Positions 45,792 to 56,218 of a stretch of 64,000 nt of DNA are shown here, piece after piece (positions within the stretch are counted from its first letter, which is position 1; every line of letters starts with the position of its first letter). This stretch comes from an uncultured Flavobacteriaceae bacterium (GTDB lineage Bacteria; Bacteroidota; Bacteroidia; Flavobacteriales; Flavobacteriaceae). The notes beneath the pieces were generated by a model that was not told the DNA's origin, did not search any database, and saw nothing but the letters and a program-made list of their open reading frames with translations. The position numbers and the translations under genes were made by a program. The stretch covers positions 1 to 64,000 of the forward strand of contig CAJQNF010000051.1 of assembly GCA_905479625.1 (NCBI GenBank). The letters are read 5' to 3'.

Positions 45792-47300
45792 ATGAAAAAT
45801 ATTTTGTCAGTTTTGTTGGTCATTCCTATGCTATTATTATGGTCATGTAGTGACGATTCCACAGAAATTGAACCCGTGGTTCAAGGCACGGAAATTACCA
45901 AATTTTATTTTTTAAAAGCCAGTAATCCAGATCTGGATGTGGATCGGTATGCAACTATAGAAAATGATATCATAAGTACTAGACTACCTTTGGGCAGTGA
46001 CATTCAAAATATGGTGGCAAGTTTTAGTCATAGCGGCGCTGAAGTCCTGGTGAATAACATTGCACAAATTAGCGGTGAAACTGTTAATGATTTTACTGAA
46101 ATACAAAATTATAGAGTAAGTACTATAGATGGTAAATCGGGTCAATATGAAGTTGATATGACTTATTTTACAGGTCTTCCTGTGATCTACATAGAGACCG
46201 AAAATAATCAGGAGATTGATTCCAAAGAAGATTATTTTACAGGAACTTTATCCATGGAGGGTGGCCGTTATTATTCAGATTCACCTACGACCCCAATGAA
46301 AATTCGAGGCAGAGGGAATTCAACTTGGGGTGTTCATCCGAAAAAGCCTTATCAGTTAAAGTTCGATGAAAAGACAGAAATGTTAGGAATGCCGAAAGAT
46401 AAAAAATGGATCTTCCTTGCTGAATTCTCAGATAAGGCACTAATAAGAAATAAAATTGCCTTTGAATTGGGTTATTTGAGCCAATTGGATTATACACCTC
46501 AAAGTGTTTTTGTCGAGGTAGTAGTCAATGGTACTTATAATGGGATGTATCATATTTCTCAGAAAGTTGAAGAAAGTGACAACAGAGTGGTTCTGGGTGA
46601 TACGGGTTATTTACTAGAGATTGACCAGTTGGGAAGACTGGACCCGGATGATGTTTATTTTAGAACAGATAAGTTTTTGATCAATATAAAAGAACCCGAA
46701 ATAGAGTATAACAGTAATGAGTTTAATTATGTGAATGATTTGATCAATGAGTTTGAAGACGTATTAATGGGTTCTCAATTTAAGGATCCTGACGTGGGTT
46801 ATGCCAAATATATTGATATTGATAGTTTTATTGACTGGTATCTTATCAGTGAGATTACTAAGAACCAGGATTCCAAAAGCTTTTCAAGTATTTTCCTTAA
46901 TGTGATTCCTGGTGAAAAAATAAAAATGGGTCCACTTTGGGATTTTGATCTTGCTTTTGGAAACGTTGATTATTCAGAGTGTGAATTTCCAACGGGATTT
47001 TGGGTAAAACATCATGACTGGTATGCCAGGCTTTTTGAAGATGCGGTGTTTGTGGAAAAAGTAAAGAACAGATTTTTATATTATAAAGATAACCAGAATT
47101 TCATTCTGGAAAAAATGGACTTTTACGGGAATCAGTTAAAATGGTCTCAGCATGAAAATGATGTGAAATGGGATTTATTTGGAAGGTATGTTTGGCCTAA
47201 CCCAGTATTTTATGATTCACATCAAGCTGAGCTTGATCATCTGAAAAACTGGTATATTGATAGAATGAACTGGTTAGATACAGCGTTTAAAGCTTTATAA
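45792..47300 (+). CDS. CotH-like kinase-fold lipoprotein
   Basis: A 502-residue lipoprotein (LWSCSDD, Cys19). An N-terminal domain (about 30-125) is followed by a CotH region (PF08757) with PMKIRGRGNSTWG, KKPYQLKFDEK and GPLWDFDLAFGN. CotH of Bacillus is a spore-coat protein kinase. In Bacteroidota the family occurs near polysaccharide loci with unknown function. Here it may act at the surface alongside the glucanases, but nothing in the sequence proves that. Confidence 0.85.
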   Translation: MKNILSVLLVIPMLLLWSCSDDSTEIEPVVQGTEITKFYFLKASNPDLDVDRYATIENDIISTRLPLGSDIQNMVASFSHSGAEVLVNNIAQISGETVNDFTEIQNYRVSTIDGKSGQYEVDMTYFTGLPVIYIETENNQEIDSKEDYFTGTLSMEGGRYYSDSPTTPMKIRGRGNSTWGVHPKKPYQLKFDEKTEMLGMPKDKKWIFLAEFSDKALIRNKIAFELGYLSQLDYTPQSVFVEVVVNGTYNGMYHISQKVEESDNRVVLGDTGYLLEIDQLGRLDPDDVYFRTDKFLINIKEPEIEYNSNEFNYVNDLINEFEDVLMGSQFKDPDVGYAKYIDIDSFIDWYLISEITKNQDSKSFSSIFLNVIPGEKIKMGPLWDFDLAFGNVDYSECEFPTGFWVKHHDWYARLFEDAVFVEKVKNRFLYYKDNQNFILEKMDFYGNQLKWSQHENDVKWDLFGRYVWPNPVFYDSHQAELDHLKNWYIDRMNWLDTAFKAL

Positions 47301-47421
47301 TAGATTATTAATTCTTATGGGTAACAGCACTAGAAAGAGCAAATTTATTTTAAGTTCTGTTATTAATCAAAAATATCTTCTATCTTGCTGAGCAAATTTT
47401 TTTTAAAATCAATTCACTATT

Positions 47422-48879
47422 ATGGGACAAGCTAGTACAAAAAGAATCAATATTTATTTCGTAACCATTGTTATTACCCTCGGGGGATTGCTATTTGGAT
47501 ATGATACAGGTGTGATCAATGGGACACAGTTTTATTTTTCGAAATATTTCGAATTAACCGGTTGGTTAAAAGGATTTATAGTGAGTAGCGCACTAATAGG
47601 AGCACTTTTAGGAGCTGCTTCTGCTGGGATGATCTCAAAATCAATTGGGAGAAAGAAATCTTTGATTATATCGGCAGTTCTTTTTGCGATGTCAGCCTGG
47701 GGATCAGGATTACCCGATATACTGCCTGAATCGATGACCTTAATGGTGATTTTTAGGATTCTAGGAGGAATAGCTATTGGTATGGCATCAATGAACGCAC
47801 CAATGTATATAGCTGAGATAGCTCCGGCTAAAAATAGAGGTACGCTGGTTACTTACTATCAAATGGCTGTAGTTATTGGTTTCTTTGTGGTCTTTCTTGC
47901 GACTTATTTTATTGGAAACGGACTTACAGAACAACAGAATATTGATTATGGATGGAGGTATATGTTTTGGTCAGAATTAGTGCCAGCACTTGCCTTTTTT
48001 ATACTGCTTTTTATGGTGCCGAAAAGTCCTCGATGGCTCATGATCAAAGGAAATGAAGAGGAGGCGAAGAATGTTTTGGTAGCCATTCATGGTCAGGAAA
48101 TGGCTGATAAGGAATTTATTGAAATTAAAGAATCTATCCAGCAGGAAGGAACTGTTAAGAAAGCATCGATCTTTCAAAAGTCATTGTTCCCAATTGTAGT
48201 TATTGGTACAGTACTTTCTGTCTTACAACAATTTACTGGAATTAATGCGGTGCTCTATTATGGTGCCGATATATTCGAACAGGCACTTGGATTCGGAAAA
48301 GAAGATATTTTATTACAGCAGATTCTTTTAGCCACTGTAAATTTACTCTTTACATTCATTGCTATGTTTACTGTTGATAAACTTGGTCGAAAGCCTTTGT
48401 TAATCATAGGTGGTTTTGGGATGTTGATTGGTTTCTTGATTATGGGTTTCACCTTGTATTTTAGTGATTATTCAGCATTGAATTCAGCAGGTTTACCTTC
48501 AATTTCATCTACAGAAGGAATCATTTGTTTGGTAGGAATTCTTATGTTTATAGGCTCCTTTGCTATGTCAATGGGACCGATTGTATGGGTATTATTATCT
48601 GAAATATTTCCAAATAGTATCAGAAGTACCGCGATGGCAATTGCTGTTGCAGCGCAATGGCTGGCGAATTATTTTGTATCTCAGACCTTCCCGATCATTG
48701 TTGAAAGTGAGGCGAATGGACTAGTTTCATCTGGAGGAACATGGAATAATTCTTTACCATACTTTTTATTCTCGGCATTTATAGTTTTCATCATCTTCTT
48801 CACATGGAAATGGATTCCTGAAACGAAAGGAAAAACCTTGGAAGAAATGGAAGCTATTTTTAATAAAGGAAAAAGCTAA
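47422..48879 (+). CDS. MFS sugar porter (second)
   Basis: A 485-residue, 12-helix sugar porter with GGLLFGYDTGVINGTQ, KSPRWLM, QQFTGINAVLYYG, DKLGRKPLL and PETKGKTLEEME. It differs from the porter at 31579 and lacks that protein's long insertion. The family carries monosaccharides by proton or sodium symport. Here it probably takes up glucose released by extracellular enzymes. Confidence 0.93.
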   Translation: MGQASTKRINIYFVTIVITLGGLLFGYDTGVINGTQFYFSKYFELTGWLKGFIVSSALIGALLGAASAGMISKSIGRKKSLIISAVLFAMSAWGSGLPDILPESMTLMVIFRILGGIAIGMASMNAPMYIAEIAPAKNRGTLVTYYQMAVVIGFFVVFLATYFIGNGLTEQQNIDYGWRYMFWSELVPALAFFILLFMVPKSPRWLMIKGNEEEAKNVLVAIHGQEMADKEFIEIKESIQQEGTVKKASIFQKSLFPIVVIGTVLSVLQQFTGINAVLYYGADIFEQALGFGKEDILLQQILLATVNLLFTFIAMFTVDKLGRKPLLIIGGFGMLIGFLIMGFTLYFSDYSALNSAGLPSISSTEGIICLVGILMFIGSFAMSMGPIVWVLLSEIFPNSIRSTAMAIAVAAQWLANYFVSQTFPIIVESEANGLVSSGGTWNNSLPYFLFSAFIVFIIFFTWKWIPETKGKTLEEMEAIFNKGKS

Positions 48880-49096
48880 ACTTAATCTGTCTTATAGATT
48901 GATGCTTGGAAAAACCTGAGTATCAATATCTGATAATCATTTTGTTGAGTCGAACTTTTAGATAGTATAATATACCTGAAAGAATGACTTGGTGAGGTGT
49001 GCTCTTGGATACACATACAGAACAAAATGTAGACTTGGCATATGAAGTTACGCTACAATGATTTATAGGAAATTATAAGTTCTAACTATATAAATT

Positions 49097-50101
49097 ATGT
49101 TCATTGTTAATTCATTCTCCATTGCGGTGGTATTGCTTTTTATCACTATGCTTTGTTGGGGGTCATGGGCAAATACCCAAAAGCTCGCTACCCAAAAGTG
49201 GCCCTTTCAATTGTTTTATTGGGATTATGTAATAGGAATTTTTCTATGTGCTCTTGTTTTGGGACTTACACTTGGTAGTTCAGGGGAGGCTGGAAGACCC
49301 TTTATAGAAGACTTGCTACAAGCGGACCAGTCTTCGATTTTGGCATCTTTTTTAGGCGGTGTAATTTTTAATTTAGCGAATATCTTATTGGTTGCGGCCA
49401 TAGATATAGCGGGTATGGCTGTGGCTTTTCCAATCGGTATAGGTTTGGCCTTGGTTATTGGTGTTGTGGTCAATTATATCAAGTATCCAATTGGTGATCC
49501 TTTGATGTTGTTTGTAGGTGTATTACTAGTCGTAATCGCTATTTTACTTGATGCAAAGGCCTACAAAAATATTTCTACAAGAAATACCACGGTATCCAGC
49601 AAGGGAATAGGTCTTTCCTTAATAGCTGGAGTTTTAATGGGTTTCTTCTTTCGTTTTGTAGCAGATTCCATGTCGGTAGATTACACAAGTCCTGAAGTGG
49701 GTAAGTTTACACCGTATAGTGCTTTCTTTATGTTTTCTATAGGAGTGTTTATCTCTAATTTTCTTTGGAATTCTATAGTGATGGTTAAACCATTCTCTGG
49801 AGAACCAGTGAAATACAAAGATTATTTTACGAAGGGAAGTTTAAAATTACACAGTATAGGTTGGCTTGGAGGAATTATCTGGGCAGTTGGAATGTCATTC
49901 AGTCTGTTGGCATCTGAAAAGGCCGGCTTTGCTATTTCGTATGGTTTAGGACAAGGGGCCACCATGGTTGCAGCGATTTGGGGTGTATTTGTATGGAAGG
50001 AATTTAAAACTGCTGATACAAAAACAAAAAAACTGATCAATATGATGTTTGGGTTCTTTATTATAGGCTTGGTCCTGATCATCTATGCACGATTAAAATA
50101 A
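49097..50101 (+). CDS. GRP-family sugar transporter (glucose/ribose porter type)
   Basis: A 334-residue protein with about ten hydrophobic helices, of the drug/metabolite transporter superfamily. LCWGSWANTQKLA near the start and GMAVAFPIGIGLALVIGVVVNY are features of the GRP family. GRP members such as RbsU take up ribose or glucose. A ribokinase gene begins within eight bases, which favours ribose as substrate. It is sometimes labelled as a multidrug transporter, which I think is less likely here. Confidence 0.8.
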   Translation: MFIVNSFSIAVVLLFITMLCWGSWANTQKLATQKWPFQLFYWDYVIGIFLCALVLGLTLGSSGEAGRPFIEDLLQADQSSILASFLGGVIFNLANILLVAAIDIAGMAVAFPIGIGLALVIGVVVNYIKYPIGDPLMLFVGVLLVVIAILLDAKAYKNISTRNTTVSSKGIGLSLIAGVLMGFFFRFVADSMSVDYTSPEVGKFTPYSAFFMFSIGVFISNFLWNSIVMVKPFSGEPVKYKDYFTKGSLKLHSIGWLGGIIWAVGMSFSLLASEKAGFAISYGLGQGATMVAAIWGVFVWKEFKTADTKTKKLINMMFGFFIIGLVLIIYARLK

Positions 50102-50108
50102 AGTGATC

Positions 50109-51023
50109 ATGAAAAAAAACATCCTGGTTATCGGTAGTTCAAATACAGATTTGGTAATTCAAACATCTCATTTTCCTGAACCGGGCGAAACTGTAATGGG
50201 AGGAGTATTCAGCACTTTTGCCGGGGGAAAAGGAGCGAATCAAGCAGTTGCAGCAAGCCGACTAGGAGCAAAGGTCACTTTTGTCGCACGTGTGGGGAAC
50301 GACGATTTTGGACGACAAGCTATCGATGGCTTTGATAAAGAAGGAATAACGACCAGTCATATTTTTATAGATGAGAATGAGCCAACTGGGGTAGCATCCA
50401 TCATTATCAATAAAGACGGTGAAAACACTATTGTAGTTGCACCAGGAGCAAATAATATGCTTTCTAAGACAGACATAGAAGCGATTGTATCTTTGGTCGA
50501 AGCAACAGATATTGTACTGGTTCAACTAGAGGTTCCGCTTGAAACTGTCACCTTCGTCATCCAATTAGCTCATAAATTGCACAAAAAAATAATTCTAAAT
50601 CCGGCACCGGCCGTTAAACTCGATTATAATCTATTTTCATATCTTGATATAATCACGCCAAATGAATCCGAAACAAAAATACTTTTAGGCAAAAAAGTAT
50701 CAGACCTTAAATCTGCTTCTGAGGCAGCACAGGTATTTTTAGATAAAGGGGTTAAAAATGTGGTCATCACTCTTGGGAAACAGGGTGCATTTTTTAAAAA
50801 TGATCATGAAGAGTATTTGATTCCTGCTATCAAGACAGAAGTAATTGACACAACTGGAGCAGGTGACACCTTTAATGGAGCTCTTGCTGTAGCAATATCT
50901 GAAGGGAAAAGCTGGAGAGATGCTCTTGACTTTTCTAATAAAGCAGCTGCTATTAGCGTAAGTCGATTGGGCGCCCAAAGTTCTATTCCTTTTCGTAAAG
51001 AGATAGAAGCAATTGATTTATAA
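50109..51023 (+). CDS. rbsK: Ribokinase
   Basis: A 304-residue PfkB-family kinase starting at ATG 50109 (a GTG lies six bases upstream). The N-terminal GGKGANQAVAASRLGA and the C-terminal DTTGAGDTFNGAL with catalytic Asp are complete. It phosphorylates ribose to ribose-5-phosphate in the cytoplasm. It follows the sugar transporter by seven bases, making a two-gene pentose uptake unit inside the glucan locus. Confidence 0.9.
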   Translation: MKKNILVIGSSNTDLVIQTSHFPEPGETVMGGVFSTFAGGKGANQAVAASRLGAKVTFVARVGNDDFGRQAIDGFDKEGITTSHIFIDENEPTGVASIIINKDGENTIVVAPGANNMLSKTDIEAIVSLVEATDIVLVQLEVPLETVTFVIQLAHKLHKKIILNPAPAVKLDYNLFSYLDIITPNESETKILLGKKVSDLKSASEAAQVFLDKGVKNVVITLGKQGAFFKNDHEEYLIPAIKTEVIDTTGAGDTFNGALAVAISEGKSWRDALDFSNKAAAISVSRLGAQSSIPFRKEIEAIDL

Positions 51024-51148
51024 ATTGCTATTTTTTTCTGTTATTATTTAGTAATTTAATGTGATCTTTATAGGCAGAACATTATATTTTTCCCAAAAAA
51101 ACATTCGATAATGACAAAATAGTACTACTACTTTCATTTCGATATTTG

Positions 51149-51156
51149 TAATTTTG
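51149..51156 (+). promoter_or_regulatory. -7 element of the GPH-GH94 operon
   Basis: TAATTTTG matches TAnnTTTG, 28 bases before the ATG. An AAAATAGTACT motif lies just upstream at 51116-51126. Confidence 0.45.
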
Positions 51157-51184
51157 ATTCTTCAATATTAAGATATTCGAAATC

Positions 51185-52798
51185 ATGTCAGACTTAAATA
51201 AATTATCCTTAAAAGAGAAGTTAGGCTACGGTCTAGGCGATGGGGCAGCCAATATTGCCTGGAGAGGGGTAGCGACTTTTCTATTTATTTTTTACACGGA
51301 TGTTTTTGGTCTAAGCCCGGTAACGGTGGGTGTCTTAATGTTGGTTGCACGATTTAGTGATGGAATTAGCGATGTGATCATGGGTGTTGTTGGCGATCGT
51401 ACCAGATCAAAATACGGAAAATTTAGGCCTTGGATCCTATGGACAGCTATTCCTTTGGGCCTTATATTGTCTCTATTGTTTACTTCACCTGATTTAACCG
51501 ATTCGGGTAAAATAGTATATGCTTATGTGACATATATCTTTTTCACACTGATTTATACGGCAAACAATGTTCCTTATGGAGCGCTTATGGCTGTCATGAC
51601 AGGTGATGACAAAGAAAGAACGAGTCTTGGTTCATTTAGGATGGTGGGTGCTTTTGGAGGAGGTATGCTTGTTCAGGGTGCTTTGCTTTTTCTTGTTGCT
51701 CATTTTGGAAATGTAAATCCTGAAATTGGGATAGAACAGTTGGAAGAAGAGAAGTTTAGAGTAACGGTTTCTGCATCATCAGAGGTAGAAAGTGTAAATA
51801 TTAAGACGGAAAACGGCATTGCTGATTTCATATGGGATGACAAAAGTATTGATGTATCTCAAAATGTTCCTACTCATGGAAAAAGTTTCGCTTTGGAAGC
51901 GGATAAAGAATATACTTTTATCGTTACCGGAGAACCCAATATCGTGGCTGATAGTATTTCTCTGATTGATCAAAAAAGAGGTTATAGTAATTCGATGTAT
52001 GTCATGTCGATCTTTCTCAGTCTATTTATGTTTATAACCTTTTATACAACGAAAGAAAGAGTTCAGCCACCTAAGACTCAAAAGAATGATTTAAAAAGAG
52101 ATCTTAAAGACCTGATCAACAATAAACCCTGGTTGGTTTTATTAGTCATCGGTCTTTTATTCAACGTATATAATTCCATCAAACAAGGGATTGTTATCAT
52201 TTATTTTACCCACTATTTAAATAATCAATTGCTGGCGGCTTCATTTTTGGTAGCCTTGATGCTAGCTTCTGTTGCCGGCGCTATGGTGACTGCTCCTCTT
52301 GGAAAGAGGTTTGGCAAGAGAAATTTATTCATTGGAGCTTTACTTTTTTCTGGAGGCATAAATTCATTATTCTTTTTTCTTGGGCCAACAGATGTCACAG
52401 CAGTGTTTACCATAGGTGTTGTTTCTGAATTTGCTTCAGCTATTTTCCCGACTTTGTTTTTTGTGATGTTAGGTGATGCTGCAGATTATTCTGAATTTAA
52501 GAATGGCAGAAGAGCTACTGGTTTAATCTACTCAGCAGGATCGTTTGCTACGAAATTTGGTGGTGGAATTGCAGGTGCTATTATAGGTTTTGTTTTAGGA
52601 GCTTATGCATATAATGGCCAGGACGCTGCTTCAATAGAAGGGGCAATACCAGGAATCATTATGTTGATGAGTTGGGTGCCAGCCGTAATTACGGTCATAG
52701 CTGCAATTTTTATGTTTATCTACCCATTGAATCAAAAGAAAATTGATGAGGTCACTACTGAATTGAATAACAGAAGGTTAAAAGAGAGTAAAATTTAG
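51185..52798 (+). CDS. GPH-family sugar:cation symporter with an exposed insertion
   Basis: A 537-residue MFS carrier of the glycoside-pentoside-hexuronide type (YGLGDGAANIAWRG, RFSDGISDVIMG, RTRSKYGKFRPW and MLGDAADYSEFKNGRRATG). An unusual polar insertion of roughly 75-80 residues (about 180-260) separates helices 5 and 6 and should face the periplasm. It is beta-rich in appearance (EEKFRVTVSASSEVESVNI). The disaccharide phosphorylase gene follows 25 bases later, so it probably imports a glucose disaccharide for that enzyme. Confidence 0.9.
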   Translation: MSDLNKLSLKEKLGYGLGDGAANIAWRGVATFLFIFYTDVFGLSPVTVGVLMLVARFSDGISDVIMGVVGDRTRSKYGKFRPWILWTAIPLGLILSLLFTSPDLTDSGKIVYAYVTYIFFTLIYTANNVPYGALMAVMTGDDKERTSLGSFRMVGAFGGGMLVQGALLFLVAHFGNVNPEIGIEQLEEEKFRVTVSASSEVESVNIKTENGIADFIWDDKSIDVSQNVPTHGKSFALEADKEYTFIVTGEPNIVADSISLIDQKRGYSNSMYVMSIFLSLFMFITFYTTKERVQPPKTQKNDLKRDLKDLINNKPWLVLLVIGLLFNVYNSIKQGIVIIYFTHYLNNQLLAASFLVALMLASVAGAMVTAPLGKRFGKRNLFIGALLFSGGINSLFFFLGPTDVTAVFTIGVVSEFASAIFPTLFFVMLGDAADYSEFKNGRRATGLIYSAGSFATKFGGGIAGAIIGFVLGAYAYNGQDAASIEGAIPGIIMLMSWVPAVITVIAAIFMFIYPLNQKKIDEVTTELNNRRLKESKI

Positions 52799-52823
52799 AG
52801 TTTATTATAAAATTTAAAAAGAA

Positions 52824-55259
52824 ATGAAATACGGTCATTTTGATGATGCCAATAGGGAATATGTGATCACAAACCCTAAAACCCCTTATCCATGGATCAA
52901 CTATCTGGGTAATGAGGACTTTTTCTCACTGACTTCAAATACCGGAGGAGGTTATACTTTTTACAAGGATGCTAAATTCAGAAGACTTACACGTTACAGA
53001 TATAACAATGTGCCTGTTGATGATGGAGGGAAATATTTTTATATCAAAGATGGTGATACAGTTTGGTCGCCGGGATGGAAGCCTGTAAAAACAGAACTTG
53101 ATAGCTACGAATGCCGTCACGGGATGAGTTATACAAAAATTAAAGGCTCAAAAAATGGTGTAAGTACGGAAGTGTTGCAATTCATTCCACTAGGTTTCTG
53201 GGGAGAGATCCAAAAAGTTAGTATTAGCAATGACAGTGCTGAGGTCAAGAAATTGAAGTTGTTTTCTTTTGTAGAATGGTGTTTATGGAATGCTGAAGAT
53301 GACATGACTAATTTCCAACGAAACTTTAATACCGGGGAAGTTGAGATAGAAGAAAGTGTGATCTATCATAAAACTGAATTTAAGGAAAGACGAAACCATT
53401 ACGCTTTTTATTCTGTCAATAACGATATTCAGGGTTTTGATACAGATCGGGAATCATTTGTTGGTTTGTATAATGGGTTTGATAGCCCTGATGCCGTAGA
53501 TAAAGGGACGCCTGGAAATACGATCGCGCATGGCTGGTCTCCGATAGCTTCGCATTATCTTGAGATAGAATTACAGCCAGGAGAACAGAAAGATCTGGTA
53601 TTTATGCTGGGTTACGTTGAGGTTGATAAAGACGATAAATGGGAATCTAAGGCAGTGATCAATAAGAAACCTGCCAAGGACATGATCAAAAAATACGATA
53701 CAGTGGCTAAAGTTGATGAAGCCTATGAGGAACTCCGTTCTTACTGGGATAACCTGCTTTGCACCATTTCGGTGGAATCTGGTGATGACAAACTAGACCG
53801 TATGGTCAATATCTGGAATCAATATCAATGTATGGTCACCTTTAATATGTCTCGTTCCGCCTCTTTCTTTGAGTCAGGAATTGGCAGAGGGATGGGATTC
53901 AGGGATTCAAACCAGGATTTAATTGGCTTTGTGCATCAAATACCTGAAAGAGCAAGAGAAAGAATTTTTGACATTGCCTCGACACAATTTGAAGACGGTT
54001 CATGTTACCACCAATACCAACCCTTAACCAAAAAAGGAAATTCTGCCGTAGGTGGAGACTTTAATGATGATCCATTGTGGTTGATACTGTCAACTACTGC
54101 CTATATTAAGGAAACAGGAGATTTCTCTTTATTGGACGAAATGGTTCCCTTTGACAATGACGCTTCAAGGGCCAAACCTCATTTTGACCATCTAAAGGCT
54201 TCTTTTTACCATGTGGTGAATAATTTAGGACCTCATAAATTGCCTTTGATTGGCAGGGCCGACTGGAATGATTGCTTGAATTTAAATTGTTTTTCAAATG
54301 ATCCAAATGAGTCTTTTCAAACAACTGGAAATAAAAAAGGTGATACAGCAGAATCATTAATGATCGCTGGATTATTTGTGGTGTATGGCAAGGAATATGT
54401 TGACTTATGCAGATTTGTTGGAAAAGATGAGGAAGCTGATAAAGCTCAAAATCATGTAGATCAAATGATAGAGGCCGTTAAAGCTCATGGATGGGACGGA
54501 GACTGGTATTTAAGAGCCTATGACTATTATGGTAAAAAAATAGGTTCCGATGAAAATGAAGAAGGTAAAATCTTTGTGGAATCTCAAGGCTGGTGTGCTA
54601 TGGCTGAAATTGGCAAAGAGGAAGGAATGGTTGAAAAAGCATTGGATTCAGTCAAAGAGCATCTTGATTGTGAATACGGCGTAGTCCTTAATTATCCTGC
54701 TTTTACAAAGTACCATATAGAATACGGTGAAATTTCTACCTATCCTGCCGGATACAAAGAAAACGGAGGTATTTTTTGCCATAATAACCCATGGATCATG
54801 ATAGGTGAAACTATGCTGGGGAGGGGTGATCATGCCTATGATTATTACACAAAAATAGCGCCAAGTTTCCTTGAAGATATTTCAGATTTACACAAGGTTG
54901 AACCTTATGTATACTGTCAGATGATCGCCGGAAAAGAAGCATTTAAGCCTGGTGAAGCTAAAAATTCATGGCTTTCTGGTACAGCGTCATGGAATTTTTA
55001 TGCAATTACCCAATATATTCTTGGTGTTAGACCCGAGTATGATGGTTTACGCATAGACCCATGTATTCCTAAAAAATGGGATGGCTTTAAAATGCAACGA
55101 AAATTCAGAGATGCTACCTACCAGTTGGAAATAAAAAATCCGGATCATGTCAGTAAGGGAGTGAAGCATATCATAGTAAATGGAGAAACTTTAAGCTCAA
55201 ATGTAATTCCACTACTTGAGAAAGGTAAAAATCATATAGTCGAAATAATTATGGGATAA
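52824..55259 (+). CDS. GH94 cellobiose (or laminaribiose) phosphorylase
   Basis: An 811-residue cytosolic phosphorylase of classical GH94 length. The N-terminus ([20 protein letters not shown]) and the catalytic region ([12 protein letters not shown], general acid Asp) closely follow clostridial cellobiose phosphorylase. The tail has [17 protein letters not shown]. The reaction is cellobiose plus phosphate giving glucose and glucose-1-phosphate. In a beta-1,3-glucan locus laminaribiose is a possible substrate, but similarity points to cellobiose, which would fit growth on mixed-linkage glucan. Co-transcribed with the GPH symporter. Confidence 0.92.
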   Translation: MKYGHFDDANREYVITNPKTPYPWINYLGNEDFFSLTSNTGGGYTFYKDAKFRRLTRYRYNNVPVDDGGKYFYIKDGDTVWSPGWKPVKTELDSYECRHGMSYTKIKGSKNGVSTEVLQFIPLGFWGEIQKVSISNDSAEVKKLKLFSFVEWCLWNAEDDMTNFQRNFNTGEVEIEESVIYHKTEFKERRNHYAFYSVNNDIQGFDTDRESFVGLYNGFDSPDAVDKGTPGNTIAHGWSPIASHYLEIELQPGEQKDLVFMLGYVEVDKDDKWESKAVINKKPAKDMIKKYDTVAKVDEAYEELRSYWDNLLCTISVESGDDKLDRMVNIWNQYQCMVTFNMSRSASFFESGIGRGMGFRDSNQDLIGFVHQIPERARERIFDIASTQFEDGSCYHQYQPLTKKGNSAVGGDFNDDPLWLILSTTAYIKETGDFSLLDEMVPFDNDASRAKPHFDHLKASFYHVVNNLGPHKLPLIGRADWNDCLNLNCFSNDPNESFQTTGNKKGDTAESLMIAGLFVVYGKEYVDLCRFVGKDEEADKAQNHVDQMIEAVKAHGWDGDWYLRAYDYYGKKIGSDENEEGKIFVESQGWCAMAEIGKEEGMVEKALDSVKEHLDCEYGVVLNYPAFTKYHIEYGEISTYPAGYKENGGIFCHNNPWIMIGETMLGRGDHAYDYYTKIAPSFLEDISDLHKVEPYVYCQMIAGKEAFKPGEAKNSWLSGTASWNFYAITQYILGVRPEYDGLRIDPCIPKKWDGFKMQRKFRDATYQLEIKNPDHVSKGVKHIIVNGETLSSNVIPLLEKGKNHIVEIIMG

Positions 55260-55282
55260 ATGACTTGGTTTTTTACTGAATG

Positions 55283-55320
55283 AAACTCCTGATGGCTTCT
55301 GCCATTGGGAGTTTTCTTTT
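55283..55320 (+). terminator. Terminator after the GH94 gene
   Basis: Stem AAACTCC with GGAGTTT and inner TGGC with GCCA, followed by a T-rich stretch. It also lies just beyond the stop of the convergent AraC gene and may serve both. Confidence 0.7.
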
Positions 55321-55345
55321 ATTGATAGAGCTAATGAAGTATTTG

Positions 55346-56218
55346 TTATAAAACCCGTTGCATCCCTACAAATTCTTTTCGGAATTCACTCGGTGTACAT
55401 TCTTTTGATTTTTTAAAGATACGGTTGAAATTGGCTATATTATTGAATCCACATTGATAACTGATTTCACCAATACTCTTTTCTGATTCGATAAGCCATC
55501 GGCTGGCATAGCTGATTCTTGTATCATTAACGTAATTGATAAAGGTTTTTCCTGTCCTTTTTTTAATGAATCTATTAAAGGAAACAGGACTCATATTTAT
55601 CAATTGAGAAATTTCATCCAAGCCTATTTTACGGGAATAGTTTTCCTGGATATATTCATATACCTTTTTGATTCGCTCACTGTTCTGGAAGTCGTTCATT
55701 TCCGAAAATTGCGTAGACAAGAGAGTCTGGTTCTCAGATCCGGCAAGGTCATTTAAAATAGAAATAAACTCTAGAAAATAATTGATCCCGTTTAGTTTAG
55801 GCAATACCATTAACCTGGGCATAATGTTCATGGTAGTTTCCTGTGAAAAAAGGATACCGTGTTTTGAACGGTTGAACATATCTCTGATGCATTTAAAGAT
55901 ACGCCTTGACAGCATTTTTTCATTGAGTAGATCTTGTTGTATATGTATAGTGACTTCATAAATTTCCTTACAGGTGCATTTGTTTAACTCCCAGCCATGA
56001 GTTAGGTTAGGACCTACCAATACCAATTCTGCGTCGCTGATCACACCTGTATGGTCTCCGATAATTCTTCTTACACCTTCACCTTTATAAATAAAATTTA
56101 ATTCATACTCCGGATGAAAGTGAATAGGAAAATCAAAGTCATCCTTTACCCTTTCATAAACTAAAAAACTATCCTCCGGGCTTAATTGTGTTATTTCTCT
56201 GTGTACGCTGTTCCTCAT
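55346..56218 (-). CDS. AraC-family transcriptional regulator
   Basis: A 290-residue regulator. The N-terminal cupin-like sensing domain (about 15-100, FPIHFHPEYELNFIYKGEG) should bind a small ligand. The C-terminal 100 residues carry the AraC double helix-turn-helix (ISQLINMSPVSFNRFIKKRTG and IGEISYQCGFNNIANFNRIFKK). It converges on the GPH-GH94 operon, so a sugar-responsive role in that unit is plausible. A TATATTTG element at 56295-56302 on its strand may be the promoter. Confidence 0.92.
   Translation of the reverse strand: MRNSVHREITQLSPEDSFLVYERVKDDFDFPIHFHPEYELNFIYKGEGVRRIIGDHTGVISDAELVLVGPNLTHGWELNKCTCKEIYEVTIHIQQDLLNEKMLSRRIFKCIRDMFNRSKHGILFSQETTMNIMPRLMVLPKLNGINYFLEFISILNDLAGSENQTLLSTQFSEMNDFQNSERIKKVYEYIQENYSRKIGLDEISQLINMSPVSFNRFIKKRTGKTFINYVNDTRISYASRWLIESEKSIGEISYQCGFNNIANFNRIFKKSKECTPSEFRKEFVGMQRVL

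Noticed and set aside
51185-52798. Possible fusion of the GPH carrier with an enzyme domain
   Set aside because: The extra segment is an internal loop of about 75-80 residues without catalytic motifs, unlike the true fusion at 40538.
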